Notes: generated by a model not told the origin, from the sequence alone. Numbered from the stretch's first letter, positions 11,020 to 45,564 are shown. The stretch: DNA of 64,000 nucleotides from Polyodon spathula (GCF_017654505.1 NC_054569.1:3387415-3451414), one strand, 5' to 3'. Made by a program: numbers and translations.

Positions 11020-14000
11020 ATGGGGGCGTTTTACTGCAGCGTTTGTAATCAGACTTTCTTTGCTGGGAAAAGCCACATCTTCGGAAAGAAGCACCAGGAC
11101 AAGTTGAAAATCGTCCTGACTAAATTCCTAGACAAGGTACGATCAAGGCCAGGGTGACACCGCTTAAATCGGTAAATTGCGCGTTTATTTCATGTTGGCT
11201 AAGTTAGAACTATGTGCCGAGTTACACTGTGATGTGGTCGATACTAATGGAAACCTACAACGGCTTGTATGTACATCACATCCCCTTTTTATTAAACTAT
11301 GCGGCATGCAGAGATCGCGTTTTTCTGTGCAGACCGCGGGGATGCGTAACAGATTGAGCCTGCTGCACGCTTTGCTGTTTGTCGGAAGCAGGTGGGGTGT
11401 TTGCACCTTTGCCTCTTGCAGATAACACCAGAGAACTGCATTTAATGCACCGTGTGTGTGAGAGAGAGAGAGAGATTTAACTGCCACTACCCCAGACGCC
11501 CTTACGCACACGTGTGTGTTAACGTGCTCTTCTCCAAAGGGGCCCCCTTTGCAGTGTGTGACCTGCCCCCCCCCGTCTCTCCTCTGCCCCCTGTTGGCCA
11601 GGTGAAGGAAGCGCGCAGGGTGCTGAAAGCCCCGGCGGTGGAGAAGTACGACCCCACTGAGCATGAGCAGAACTTCTGGTGCTACTGCTGCGGGGCCGAG
11701 GTGCGGAAACACGTAACCAACGGCAACCTGACCGTGCTGTGCGGGGGGCTGCTGGAGCACATGGCCAGGTAAGAGTGCGGCACCCTCCTCATATCAACCC
11801 CTAAACCACAGCGCCCCAAGAGCGGGCGTCCTTGGGCTCCACTTGCTGTTTTGACAGTAGACGGCTCCTGCTGTGCTCAGTAACCCAACCACGGGATGTG
11901 AAAGCAGTTATGTCTGTAAAGTATCAATTCCTATTCCAGTTTCCTGGAAAGGACACAACTCAGCCGCTGCAATTTTATTTCCCAGCCTTGAACACAGAAA
12001 GCAGACGGACAGATTCTGGTGGGAAAACAAGGCAGACTCCAAACTGAAGGAGAAATTCCTCTTTTCAGAAGAGGAGACGGACAGGTGAATAAACGTCCTC
12101 TGTGCGTTTCCATAGCTTGTCGCACTTGGCAACAGGGATATATATCCGAGCCTCAAAAAAAGAAATGATGCTCATTGGTCCCGCATCTAACTGGCATCTG
12201 AACTTGATTTTTAAAGGTTTAAGAGTGAAGTAGCGAAAGCGCTGGAATCCTATGAGGAGAAGGAGGATGAATTCATTAAACAGGTATTGAAAGGGCTGGC
12301 GCTGAACACAGGTATGTGAGGCACTGTCCTGTGCATTGCCAGTGCTATAAAGACACAATGCTAACAGGCTGTGGGTGCTGTTAACCTATTGACACCATCA
12401 CACAACCATTTTCTCCTGGTTCGATCGCCTTTTCCTTTTTCAAGTCACTAAAGTCTTGTCTTTTTCACAGCAAGCATCTTATATCCGAGAAGTGGAGCAA
12501 AGGAGACAGGAAGTGATGCAATCCATCTTAGAGGTTTGTTTTCCCAGGATGCACCAGAACAGTATCCATGACCACCTATAACAATGTTCTTTATTGTTAT
12601 TCTTATTTGTGCATTTTTAATGTGACCATGTCTTTTTCCTAATTGGACCAGTTGGCTGTTCTCACTGCTGTTGTACGTCGTTCACTTTCATCTATAATAC
12701 ATTCTCACTTATGCATGTTTCCTGATGAGGTGTTTTTGGTCTAAGTTTATATTAATATTTTTATTTGAATTGTACGTTTCTTTGCCCTATCTAAATACAT
12801 TTAGAGACTTAATAAATTAAATGACGAGCATTTGGGACTTCATTGAAGAAATTGAGCAAGGCTTCAGGTCGAAGCTTTTGTCACTGAATTCATTAGCTTC
12901 CTGTTAGTGTTTCGAAATGTCACCCTTAATTAGAATTCAGATTCGGTATCAAGTGTTTAATGGTTAAGGGTGATACGTGATCAGGGAGTGTTTCAATATA
13001 AAATGGATGAAATTGTGAAAAGAAAGGCAAACGTTTACTTTTCCTGAATCGAACCCAGCCTGAGAATGAGTCGGAGACCCCCCAAGGACCCCCGCAGTGC
13101 GGCCCCCCGGGACACATGGAGAGGTGAGGCCCTGTCTGATACCCTGCTCTAGGGGGGTGGGTTCAGTTCAACTTCCTAAATGTGTTTTTAACATTGCAGC
13201 TTTATATTAACCACCCAGAAACTCACAGCACTCCCAAGAGTTTAAAATAAACCAATGCAAGAGACTGAATAAATACTGAATGTTTATTGAACGGCACATT
13301 TGTCAGATAAAAGCAGAACATCCTCAGTTTGTCTCTGTTAACGCACGCACGCTGCATGGCGAGTGTCTAACCCTGCTGACTGCAGCTCAGGTAACCGGTA
13401 CACCAACAGAAGAGAGGGAGCTGGGAAGCGGGCAGGGCCAAGTGGAGCAGACGAATTTGAGGATTCTGATTGGGCTGGTGCAGGCCCCGGCTTAACTTTC
13501 ATTGGCTATCAGGTAATTCGCCTCAGCTGCTTTTACTTGCCATTATTTATTTATTTTTTATTGATTGTGTGGTATTAAAGTTTAACGTCAATAATGGTAT
13601 GATTTATTTATTTTGTTATTTTTTGCAGGATTCATCAATTGGAGGAAACGTCCACACAGGTAACAATGTTAACTGTGCCCCTCCAATGAATGTGTGTGCA
13701 TGGTTTTGTAATGAAACCAGGTTGATAGCAGCAGGTTAGCAGTTAAACAGGCCTGTGCAATGCTGGCGTCCATGGCACGCTGTTCTTGGAGCAGGTATTG
13801 AAACCTGCAGAGTCCTTTCTGGCCCTACCTCGGCTCTCCCTCCTCCTTTCACAGGAGCCACCCCACCCTGGCTGAAGCAGGACCCCGAGGAGGGAGGCTC
13901 TGGGATCCCGGAGCCCCAGGCTGGACCGTCCCACGAGGAGTTCCTGAAACACAGTCAGTGCCTTCTATATCTGCTCTCTCCCAGTCCAGGACCTTGCTCC

Positions 14001-14755
14001 TCCCATGCTGTTAAACTGGACCCATTTAAGCTCAGATCAGGGTCAGCAAGCTCCTTGTAGTTTCATTGTGCTTTCTCAATCTGGAGTGGGATCTCTCCAG
14101 GACTGAAGTTGCCTAACTCTTGATAATCAAGTAGTTGTTCCAGCCAGGTCCAAAAGCAGTATTATTTTACTTAACATGTAAAATCTGGTGTCGAATGGTC
14201 CCTTCAGGATAGGGTAGACCATCTCTGATCTACAGATGCACTAACTTGAGTTGCCACAGTATGTCATTGATTTCAATGTGACCCCCCCTGTGCCATTTCC
14301 AGAGGAGCAGGAGAAGCTGCGGAAGCTCCCGGCCAGTCGGGTGGGGGCGAATTTCGACCACGCTTCTCAGACGGACGCTGGTTGGCTGCCTTCGTTCGGA
14401 AGGGTGTGGAACAGCGGCAGGAGGTGGCAGTCCAGGTAAGGAACATGCTGGAGGGCTTTATGAAGCAGCTTACAATGAGCAGGGTGATCAGAACAGCCCT
14501 GCTGTCAGCAAAATACACCATCACTAAAATACATTTCTAAACACAACTTGTTGTGCTAATAGGATGGTACTCTGCCCCAGGCACGGTGGTAATTGTATTA
14601 TTGTGTGTTGAATGATTGGAGATCATTATTCTGACTTGTTTTCTTTCACTCTCAGACACCAGTTCAGAGCTGAGGAGGGACAAGGAACTAATCAAAAGCG
14701 AAAGAAACACGAACCGTGGACAGGAAGCAAAAAGCACAAACGGGAAGACTCTTGA
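11020..14755 (+). CDS. CENATAC: CENATAC (CCDC84), minor-spliceosome factor, eleven coding exons, complete
   Basis: Exons 11020-11136, 11602-11768, 11986-12084, 12217-12283, 12471-12533, 13059-13123, 13386-13512, 13629-13659, 13855-13953, 14303-14435 and 14656-14755 join in phase to 355 codons (human 332). Known role: a centrosomal protein and minor-spliceosome subunit promoting splicing of AT-AC introns. Two C2H2 zinc fingers are visible: C6-C9-H19-H25 and C66-C69-H92-H98 ([22 protein letters not shown]). Next come FWWENKA, the helical stretch [12 protein letters not shown] and the conserved motifs [28 protein letters not shown] and [20 protein letters not shown]. The tail is lysine-rich. The exon 7 start at 13386 was chosen because the more obvious acceptor at 13390 would bring a stop codon into frame. 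All its own introns look U2-type. Confidence 0.96.
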
Positions 14756-14945
14756 AGTGTGGGCTTGCTCCAGGCTTCTCTCCCGGTCCAGCAGTGCATG
14801 CTCCCATTGCTTGTGTTTTATTGGAAGACTTCATTTGAAGTTGTTTTTTGTATATAGTGTAAATATTTTCTCCAGTTTACTCTGCTAAATTGGACACATG
14901 GTACTGCACCAGAAGTAATACATGTAAAAAACCACACAAATTCAA

Positions 14946-14951
14946 AATAAA
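14946..14951 (+). promoter_or_regulatory. CENATAC polyadenylation signal
   Basis: AATAAA lies 191 bases after the stop codon, followed by a T-rich stretch (gtgtttatcttaatt). Confidence 0.75.
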
Positions 14952-15891
14952 ATTGAAAGTGTTTATCTTAATTATTATATATTAAAGATCTAAAAACGTA
15001 TACCTTCTGTCTCATTATATCCACTTAATACACACTGTGTCACTTCCCCACTTCCCCATGCCTTGTGCAGCTAACAGCCACACCAGCTCTGGAGATGTCT
15101 GGTACACAGTAAGTGGAGCACTCAGCTTCCTTCCCATAGCGTGTACAGAATACACCCACATACATTAAACCCAGTCACAGGTCTTGCATTTAACAGAGGT
15201 CAGGCTGTCCTTACTGAAGAGAACAGTAGCTCTCCCAATAATACTTCCAAGTGTCATTTATCCCAGAGTTGAACTGTTACCTTCTACCTCAACCTCCATG
15301 TTTATATCAATCACATGTACATTGGTGAATGTTTATGAGTGGGTGACATTTCTCAAATCAGAAACACAAAGGGCACAGATAAACATTTTAACTTTTTATT
15401 TTGTACAATCCCCAACATTCACTGGCATCCCACTGACCCTGAAAGAGGAAAAGTACAAAACGTTAACTCAAAAGTGTGCACGCATACCTTCAAAAGAAGC
15501 AGCAAACCAGCTTTATTCACCAGTATACCTCTACTGGAGACTATTCACTCCACCTGTGTAACATGGGAAGGCTGTGAAAGCATGACCGCTCCAACTGTCG
15601 AAACTATGCAAAGTTTAATCACAAATGCATCCTTAAACGCATGCTTCTATTTGGAACGTTAAAGCTCTTACAAGATATCACAGTGCATTTCAACTGAGTG
15701 TTTATACACAGACTGCTGAAGTCACAACAGCTCCTAACAGGAGTCCCAGTGCATGCTGTATTATATATTCACTTGGCAAGACCTATGCGGAGCCCAGAAG
15801 CCCAGTGTTTGAGGCTTTCTGTGCGTCTGGGACACTGGATCAGTTAAAGCTACAACACAGGACAGTATGAAAGGTGGAGATGCTTACATGT
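14952..15891. other. Convergent spacer between CENATAC and RPS25
   Basis: The two genes are tail to tail. No exon was seen. On the minus strand an ATTAAA (15619-15614) and an AATAAA (15400-15395) could end RPS25, but neither is close to its stop codon, so the RPS25 3' end is not settled. Confidence 0.5.
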
Positions 15892-18207
<2,316 letters not shown>

Positions 18208-18230
18208 GCTGCTGCTGCTTCAAGATGTCG

Positions 18231-18240
18231 GACAGAAAGG
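18231..18240 (-). promoter_or_regulatory. RPS25 5'-TOP transcription start (predicted)
   Basis: On the minus strand CCTTTCTGTC lies 24-33 bases before the ATG and has the pyrimidine run expected at the first nucleotides of ribosomal-protein mRNAs (translation control by mTOR through LARP1). The 5' UTR would be about 30 bases, a normal size for this class. Confidence 0.7.
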
Positions 18241-18280
18241 CTGAACCCCTGCGCGATCCGCTTAGCAAACCCCGTGCATA

Positions 18281-18372
18281 CGGGGGGGGGGGGGGGGGGT
18301 AGTTTGCCGAAAGGTCTTCTGGGAACTGTAGTTTCAAAGATGTAGTTTTTTTTTTTTTTTTTTTTTTTTTTT
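18281..18372. repeat. Poly(G) and poly(T) tracts in the RPS25-TRAPPC4 spacer
   Basis: About 19 G in a row (18281-18299) and about 29 T in a row (18344-18372) lie on either side of the first SBS motif, between the two transcription starts. Their exact lengths may be affected by sequencing error. Confidence 0.9.
18316..18332 (-). promoter_or_regulatory. ZNF143/Staf (SBS) motif 1
   Basis: On the minus strand this reads ACTACAGTTCCCAGAAG, a close match to the SBS consensus ACTACAATTCCCAGCATGC. Confidence 0.75.
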
Positions 18373-18502
18373 GCCTTGGTTCAGTACAACATAAACGTCT
18401 CTAGTCATTTATTTTAACGTACCACAATTCAGTGCATTACATTACATTAAAAAAATATATAGGCTACAATTCATCTAATTTCGGTGCTTCTTTATCTCTT
18501 GG

Positions 18503-18520
18503 GATTCTGGGAATTGTAGT
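18503..18520 (-). promoter_or_regulatory. ZNF143/Staf (SBS) motif 2
   Basis: On the minus strand this reads ACTACAATTCCCAGAATC, matching the SBS core exactly over ACTACAATTCCCAG. It lies about 85 bases before the TRAPPC4 start codon. Confidence 0.85.
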
Positions 18521-18547
18521 CCCTGGATTACTTCATGCAACAGCATC

Positions 18548-18566
18548 ACTACATTTCCCGAGGTGC
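18548..18566 (+). promoter_or_regulatory. ZNF143/Staf (SBS) motif 3
   Basis: ACTACATTTCCCGAGGTGC on the plus strand, in opposite orientation to motif 2, 39 bases before the TRAPPC4 ATG. It matches the consensus at most positions, including the ending TGC. Confidence 0.75.
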
Positions 18567-18604
18567 GCCGCGCCGCTGCGAAGCAGGGTGCAGAAGCGGT
18601 AAAC

Positions 18605-20004
18605 ATGGCGATCTTCAGTGTTTATGTGGTCAATAAAGCTGGCGGCCTGATCTACCAGTACGACAGCTACACCCCGCGGGCAGAGGTCGAGAAAACATTC
18701 AGCTTCCCGCTGGACATCGTGCTCAAAACGCACGACGAGCGGGTCCTCGTCTCCTTCGGCCAGCGAGACGGGATCCGGGGTAAGCAGAGAATGATACGAT
18801 GCATGGGCAGGTTTAGACGGGCTGCTTCAAAGTGGCGAGGAAGCAGGCGTTAAGAAGGGCTGTCAGCTCCAGTAAAAGCCAAGGATTAACCGAGCCCTAC
18901 GAACTGAGTGCGGAAGGGAGCCGCTGTGATGGAACCGGTCGCGTCAGGGCTCCTGTGACGGTTGCTAGGCACAGAAACCGACGGGCAGCGTAATGAACTG
19001 CTGCACAAGTACGAGCAATTAGCTTTACATGCAAAAGAGCGAGCACTACCTGCCAAATGCTATTCGCGTGTGCGGTAATGAAGTGCCAGGGTAGGTGCGC
19101 ATTGTGATCACTTTAAAGAGCGCCCCTAGTCGTTTCTGTATTTGTTCCTGTAAGAGAGTGGTGCAAACACTGTACTCTGTGATCTGTCTGTGTATAGTAG
19201 CGCTGGGCGGGCTCGCTAACGCCGGTGTCCCGACCTGGTTTCGTTTCTCCTGCAGTGGGGCATGCCGTGCTCTCTATTAACGGCGTGGATCTGAACGGGA
19301 GGTGCACAGCGGACGGGAAAGACGTGATCGAGTACCTGAAAGACCCCGTCAACTACCCGGTGTCCATCCGCTTCGGCCGCCCACGCCTCACCTCCAATGA
19401 GAAGCTGATGCTGGCTTCGATGTTCCACTCGTGAGTATGACCCGAGATAAGGAAACCTACAGGCTCTCATACAAAGACATTTCAGATAGCAGCGTCACAG
19501 TAATACCGGGGTCTGCTATATATGAGTTTTGTATAATGCACACACCATAGTTGATAACGTGTGTTTCTCTTATGTTGATTTGAGGAGTGCGTGTTTTAGC
19601 TAAATCAGTTTTAAGAACAGTCAGACTGTAGCATCATTAACTGCCAGTACCGACCCAGCGAAGCTAGATGCAAGCCTGCTTCAGTAGTGAAGGAACTGGT
19701 TGCGATGCAAGGGAATGAACTGAAAGAGCCAAAGCTGCATCCTCTCCCGTGATCTACAACATGAAGCCTGAAGCATGGAAGATGATCAGAATCTGAGTGG
19801 CACCGCTGAATTCCAGTGCATGCTCCACTGTGCAGTTTAACATGATTGATTGCCTGGGATTGAACCCCCTAGTTTTGAAACCACCTCTTGTGTGTTTTAG
19901 GCTGTTTGCAATCGGGTCCCAGCTGTCCCCCGAAGTGGGGAGCTCTGGTATTGAAATGCTGGAGACAGACACCTTCAAACTGCATTGCTACCAGACTCTC
20001 ACAG
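18605..20004 (+). CDS. TRAPPC4: TRAPPC4 (synbindin), first three exons; 3' part lost in an assembly gap
   Basis: Exons 18605-18779, 19256-19430 and 19901-20004 encode 151 codons plus one base, against 219 in human. The product is a core subunit of the TRAPP tethering complexes that activate Rab1-type GTPases in ER-Golgi traffic and autophagy. The longin-type start [20 protein letters not shown] is present. It is followed by the synbindin-specific insert ([20 protein letters not shown]) and [20 protein letters not shown], then FAIGSQLSP and [19 protein letters not shown]. Identity to mammals is high. The last part (expected to begin near the sequence I/K-F-V-V-L-A) must lie within the run of N at 20166-20665. 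Nothing like it occurs after the gap. This is an assembly loss, not a pseudogene. Confidence 0.96.
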
Positions 20005-20165
20005 GTGAGAAGCTGGCTGTGTTGTTAACATGTGGAGGAACCCCAGCCTGGGCTACAGTCCTCTCTGTAGTTAGTAACATACAGGATCGTGCAAACCGCA
20101 AGATTATTTTCTGTTAAAATGTTGCTGTAGCTTCACGCTCTGTAAACAAATATCTGCATTGCCCA

Positions 20166-20665
20166 NNNNNNNNNNNNNNNNNNNNNNNNNNNNNNNNNNN
20201 NNNNNNNNNNNNNNNNNNNNNNNNNNNNNNNNNNNNNNNNNNNNNNNNNNNNNNNNNNNNNNNNNNNNNNNNNNNNNNNNNNNNNNNNNNNNNNNNNNNN
20301 NNNNNNNNNNNNNNNNNNNNNNNNNNNNNNNNNNNNNNNNNNNNNNNNNNNNNNNNNNNNNNNNNNNNNNNNNNNNNNNNNNNNNNNNNNNNNNNNNNNN
20401 NNNNNNNNNNNNNNNNNNNNNNNNNNNNNNNNNNNNNNNNNNNNNNNNNNNNNNNNNNNNNNNNNNNNNNNNNNNNNNNNNNNNNNNNNNNNNNNNNNNN
20501 NNNNNNNNNNNNNNNNNNNNNNNNNNNNNNNNNNNNNNNNNNNNNNNNNNNNNNNNNNNNNNNNNNNNNNNNNNNNNNNNNNNNNNNNNNNNNNNNNNNN
20601 NNNNNNNNNNNNNNNNNNNNNNNNNNNNNNNNNNNNNNNNNNNNNNNNNNNNNNNNNNNNNNNNN
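20166..20665. other. Assembly gap, exactly 500 N
   Basis: The round number marks a gap of unknown true size. It removes the last exon or exons of TRAPPC4. Confidence 0.99.
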
Positions 20666-21337
20666 GGACGCGAGCCACGTTCTTAATGCTCTGCTTGTAT
20701 AAGGAAAATATTTACACTTGAATAACAGTGTATTAGGGCAGTAATGAATATAATTTGCTGAGGTTTTGTCTTTTTGAAATTCCTCTGTAAAAGTCGACAT
20801 TTCGATCAAAGTTTCCTTCCATCTTAAAATATTTCGTATTTTGTGAAGGTTTTGTAAATAGAATTAGTTTTACACGAAACACAGTCTGCTTAGCAATAAA
20901 AAAAAAAAAAAAAAATAAAAAAAAAAAAAATTGCACTGCACTACTGTGTGTATCTTTTCATTCTATAGCATAAAACTAACTGATGAAAATGTAGCGATAC
21001 GAGTCCAAAAAAGTATTCCCAGTGCTCTCTGTAATGAACGTGGAGGAGGGGAGAGTTATTGTAGGCATACTTCTCATGCATTTTACCCAAATTAAACAAT
21101 ACAATGTGAAATAGAACTTTACAAAACAGAACCCACTTGAATCAATACAACTGTGATGCGGAAAAAGCAACATCCTGTTTCTATAGTGACAGGGATACAA
21201 ATCTCAAATATACTGTAGATGTTTCTATATTTAGAAATACCAAAGGAAACTACAATTCAATACCAAACGCGTTGAATAGACTCAACAACAAAAAACAACA
21301 GACCAGACTTCATTTATACAAATGCAATTTCTGCAAA
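20666..21337. other. Spacer between TRAPPC4 and the A2M-type gene
   Basis: AT-rich DNA without a recognisable exon. It may contain the TRAPPC4 3' UTR. A poly(A)-rich tract with AATAAA units lies at 20896-20931. The two genes are convergent here. Confidence 0.5.
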
Positions 21338-21343
21338 TTTATT
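21338..21343 (-). promoter_or_regulatory. Polyadenylation signal of the A2M-type gene
   Basis: AATAAA on the minus strand, 98 bases after the stop codon at 21441. Confidence 0.75.
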
Positions 21344-21440
21344 TGACTTTAAAAGCTTCTTTTTCTGAACATACAGCAATTACAGCAGGAATTACAGGAA
21401 GCTGATTTTGGGGAATGGTCCGTGTTGGTCAGCTGGTCTG

Positions 21441-41141
<19,701 letters not shown>

Positions 41142-41213
41142 CGTGAGGTTGAAGCGAAGGCCTCCGAGAATGAGAGTGAAGAGAAGAACAGACACTGACA
41201 CTGAGAGCAGAAC

Positions 41214-41260
41214 TTGTTTACAGCCCCCCTCTCCCTCTCTCTCTCCTCTTATACAATCCT
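41214..41260 (-). promoter_or_regulatory. Candidate core promoter of the A2M-type gene
   Basis: On the minus strand TTGTATAAGAGG (41256-41245) is a TATA-like element about 105 bases before the ATG. A few tens of bases downstream is TGTAAACAAG (41222-41213), a forkhead/HNF3-type site on the opposite strand. A TATA promoter with an HNF3 site would suit a liver-secreted protein. This is inference from motifs only. Confidence 0.4.
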
Positions 41261-42540
41261 GGAGACCCCTCCCCTCTCCTCCCTCCCCCTATCTAGTGAC
41301 CTTGTAGGTGGGTGGAGAATGTGCAGACTCACAAGGGGCTGCCAGAACTCAGCTGGTCATTCACTTGGTTGCTGGAACATTTTATTTACAGATAAATTGT
41401 TAGGTTTTCAAATACAACTCACAAATTAAGCATAGGTTCTGGTTAAATTTCTAAGGAGACTAATAATCTTTTAGTCTTCTGAATTCTGGTTAGAACCTGG
41501 GAAGCTGATTGTATCTTGGCTCTTGTCTTTAGAACAAAAGACTGACGAACAGGACAATCTTGTAAAAACAAGTCCTACCTCGATGCCCAACCCTAACATA
41601 AACGATGTTTGCCCTTTGGGGAGACCACTGTTTTGTATCAGAGCCACAAACCTATTGATAAACATCTTCCCAAATAAGTAAGATATAAACAGGTTTTGCT
41701 TTGAAAATACAGTTGGCTTAAGAGGGGGTCATAAAAGCTAGCCCCTTTAGGGGGATCTGGGCAGAGCTGATAAAGAGGTTTGTATAACTTGTTTTCTTCT
41801 GATTGGGTTTAAGGAAAAAGTGATGACATGGGAAGAAGCGTGCAATAATCCAAATAATGCACTGTTTGCTAAAGAGTGTCTTTTCCGTGCTTGGAGGGAC
41901 GGAGTTCCTCATTTTATCTATCATATTAAAAGAACCTCCACTGTAGCTTTGCAACCAACTTTATTTTTACTCACAAATGAATGAAGAAACGTGCAACTTC
42001 TTCATATGTCAGATTTTTTAACCGTTGTAAAGATCAAATGTCTTATATGTGGAATTGCACTTCTGAAATGGTATTTCTGTTATTAACAAAGGCTAAAGAA
42101 AGAAGAACAAAGGCCTAGCTTCCAGGCAACTTTCTGGATTTGCCATTTCTATTGTACAGTTTTCCTAATATAGAAGCAAGCTGCGCTGATACCATGACAC
42201 TGCAATTGTGATACAATTCAGATCCCCACAATAACAAAAGCACACTGTGAGAGAGGCCAACAAAAGCAACCAGACTAATCTCAGGGTTTAGAGGGAAGAG
42301 CTATGAAGGCTGAAGGAACTGAATTCATCTTAACTTATCTTGAGGGGACTGAATTAATTTTATCTTGAAGGAACTGAATTGGACTTATTTTAAGATTAAT
42401 AGGGGAAATTGAAGTTTAAAATCTTAAAAGGAGTTGACAAAGTGAATCTGAATCAATATTTTTAACCCAGCATAGACACCAGGAGCATTGGAGTCCTTTA
42501 AGAGCAGGTTTGACATATCTCTGGGATCAGCCAGCTACTA

Positions 42541-42708
42541 AGAATCAGAAGAGTATCGACGAGCTGAATGGGCTCCTCTCATATGTTAATGTACCCCTGC
42601 CCATCCCCGAATCCTGACACCCAAAGAATCAGAAGAGTATCGACGAGCTGAATGGGCTCCTCTCATATGATAATGTACCCCTGCCCATCCCTGAATCCTG
42701 ACACCCAA
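42541..42708. repeat. 84-bp direct duplication inside a transposon-derived tail
   Basis: Two adjacent 84-base copies (42541-42624 and 42625-42708) contain gacgagctgaatgggctcct and cctgcccatccc, with two differences noticed. The phrase gagctgaatgggctcctctc is one I associate with the end of a dispersed fish retroelement or SINE. The family is not proven. Confidence 0.85.
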
Positions 42709-43612
42709 AACTGGAATATAATAACTTCCCAGAACAGAGAGTACAGAATAACATTGCAGGGTGAGAAAGTGTGCAGGAATTTAACACAGACAGTCCAAAA
42801 ATCCATCAGACAGCCCTCCCTGACTGGTCATCTCCCAACAATGTCCCATCACTCACCCACACACACTGTAATGCTGTTGTAGTTTTTTTTTTTTTTATTA
42901 ATCTACAGCACAATGTATAATCAACAAAATGGAACAGATGCTGATATTGCAGCTGCCTGTCAATAGTACAGGTATGGCCAGATGTTTTTGCATCACCTGA
43001 TAGAATTAACTCACGTCGCTTTATAAAGTCAAATTAGACACCGCTTTGTAGTTTCCCATATACTTGAAAAATTGAAATCTAGCATGAAATACTGTTAAAG
43101 TTTCCGGTAGACCGTTAGCTATATCATTTTGTAGTTTGTTTAATTAAATAAAAGACCTAAATTATGTTCATATAGTTTCAAAACATGTTTTGGTCTCAAT
43201 CCTAAAATTCTAGGAAATTCAAAACATTTAGTCATAGTTCCACTCTAGGCTGTATTTGTGCGAGTATTTCAAAATGCTTCAAAACCCAGGAAATGAGATT
43301 ATGTAAGCAGTATTCTGTGATTATTATACAGAACAGCACTGTGTCTCTTTCTTATTTCCTGTACTTCTCCTGACAGTTTAGTGTGAGCTGTGTGGTATTG
43401 CCATAAACCATGTTCATCTACTTGCACTATAGTGTAGAATTTCCAAAAATAACATGCAGACGTTACCATGTTCTGTTCGTTTCAACTTAACAGCGTCCCC
43501 TATTGTAATTTTTAACACAGTTCAGTTCTCTATCAACACGGTATATACTGCAAAAGCCAAAACATTGTAGCTAATTATTAAAATAAGGACATAGAGCTGT
43601 TTGCTGTTTTGA

Positions 43613-43615
<3 letters not shown>

Positions 43616-43673
<58 letters not shown>
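43616..43673. repeat. (CT)n microsatellite
   Basis: About 58 uninterrupted bases of CT. Confidence 0.97.
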
Positions 43674-43676
<3 letters not shown>

Positions 43677-44073
43677 GTCCAAAGCATCCTGCTATAATAG
43701 ATTTTTTTTTATCATTCATTTGTGTACCTACATTCCCTTTTTCTTTCGGATTATATAAACACACATTGATATACATATTTGTTACAAGGTGTTTTCCAGT
43801 AATACTGAATTGAATGTATTGAGTGGTGACATTAATGGGATGGTGTGCGTAACGCATGTGTGCAAACAAACTGGACTGCCACCAAAGCCTGTTTCCTGAT
43901 CAGGTACAGTGTGAGGTGGGCTAGGTGAAAAAATGCAGTACAGAGACACAAAAGAATTGCATGTTGGTGTAAATGAATAGTTCCTAACTAGATATTGTTT
44001 AAAAAGAAAAATCCTAAAATTGCAGGTGATGCAAAACTGCACAGGCATTGGTTTCAATGGTAGGAATGATTGA

Positions 44074-44079
44074 TTTATT
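44074..44079 (-). promoter_or_regulatory. Candidate poly(A) signal of the B7-like gene
   Basis: AATAAA on the minus strand about 250 bases after the stop codon at 44331. No closer signal was noticed. Confidence 0.45.
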
Positions 44080-44330
44080 AGACAGATCTGGTGTGAGAGA
44101 AACATGTAGAGAAATGTAAACAGGATGTTTAAGCTGGGCGTTTAGTCCTATTGTTTTATAGTGGGTCGGTACTGTTTTTTTGTCCTGGGTCATTAATCAA
44201 AGTAAATGCTACTGGACACTGGAACTCCAGCTTCCTGTCTGAATGTCGTTGGCTGGTGTTGAAACACAGTTCCATGGGTTAGGACGGCTATTATACATCA
44301 CATGCTGTCAGTGAAAGGTATAACACTGTG

Positions 44331-45402
44331 TCAGCGGCAGGAGGCTTTCTTCACAATGAGTGACAGGAGGAGGCTTGACACGAAACACAGCACGGCGGCC
44401 AGGAGACCTGGTCGTTTCCGTTCCTCATTCTGGAAACTGCCTGCTGCACAGACAAGGAAAAACAACGACAGAAACCCCTTTTATTGTACAGTATTTACAG
44501 AACTACACTCAGCTCTCTGACTGCTTGTTTTTCAGAAGCACACCAGCTACTGTAATAAATAACTCTCCTTTATTTGCAATCGTTCTTAACTGCTCTTCCT
44601 AAAGTATTATTTTATTTTTAATTTTGATAAGTATGTTTTAAGGTGCTTCTGTCTGAGTTTGGAAGTTGCTCTTCAGTTCTAATTAGTCACCATAGTTACA
44701 TATAGTTACCATAGCTACACATAGATCATTCAAAGTGTCTTTACAAACGTACATGCCAGTGCTGTATAGACACGTTTCCTATTGTCTTTATTGTAGTGGC
44801 TGAAGTTTTGTAATAATATAAAAACATTTCCTTGGCTGATCTAGCCTCTTGGAGACACCCAAAGAGCAACCCCTGAAGATGAACACTGTGCTAAACGAAG
44901 GCAGTGTTGTTCACCGCATGGCCACCAGGCGGGAGTAGTGAGAGTACCTGAGCTTGGCAGGCTGCAGGTGACAGAAGTGAAGAGGCTGTGGCTCAGTCTG
45001 CTGTTGTGGATTTCACACGTGACATTCTCACTGAGAGCTCTGGCAATGACCAGCTGGCTCTGGATGCTGATGAGCCCCTCGCTGTCATTCGCACTGTGTT
45101 GGGCAGCACTGTGGACTTGGGTTCCATTGCTGAAGGTCCATACCAGCTGGGCTTCGGGGTAGCCACGCTCGGTCTGGCAGCTCAGGGTCACAGCGCTCGC
45201 CTCCTGGGCACTGCCGGTGCTGTCTGACTGGAGACAGGACGCTACTGGCTGGGTGTAGTTTGCTGGAAGAGCAAAGATAGAATTATTCTGTTTTATTAAA
45301 GTTAATTGGCTTACAGAAAAGCACTTCAGCCCAGTTTAAAAAACATGACTCCTGCCATATACTGTTGTACTTTCCATAGCAACTGAAATTATATTATATA
45401 TC

Positions 45403-45464
<62 letters not shown>

Positions 45465-45512
45465 CTTATAGAGATAATCGAGTTATAACCACTTGATTAC
45501 ATTTGTTATTTG

Positions 45513-45564
<52 letters not shown>

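Larger units (their letters stand above)
41261..44073. other. Spacer between the A2M-type and B7-like genes
   Basis: No exon was recognised. It contains a repeat tail with an 84-bp duplication (about 42430-42708), a poly(T) tract near 42883 and a (CT)n microsatellite (43616-43673). Confidence 0.55.

Noticed and set aside
13390..13512. Alternative CENATAC exon 7 start at the acceptor ending at 13390
   Set aside because: With the phase 2 donor of exon 6 it would create an immediate stop codon. The acceptor ending at 13385 keeps the conserved frame.
11137..14655. U12-type (AT-AC or GTATCCTT) introns within CENATAC
   Set aside because: Because CENATAC serves the minor spliceosome I looked for self-hosted minor introns. 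All ten donors look U2-type.
20114..20809. Long apparent reading frames across the first N gap
   Set aside because: They consist almost entirely of unknown bases and carry no evidence of coding.
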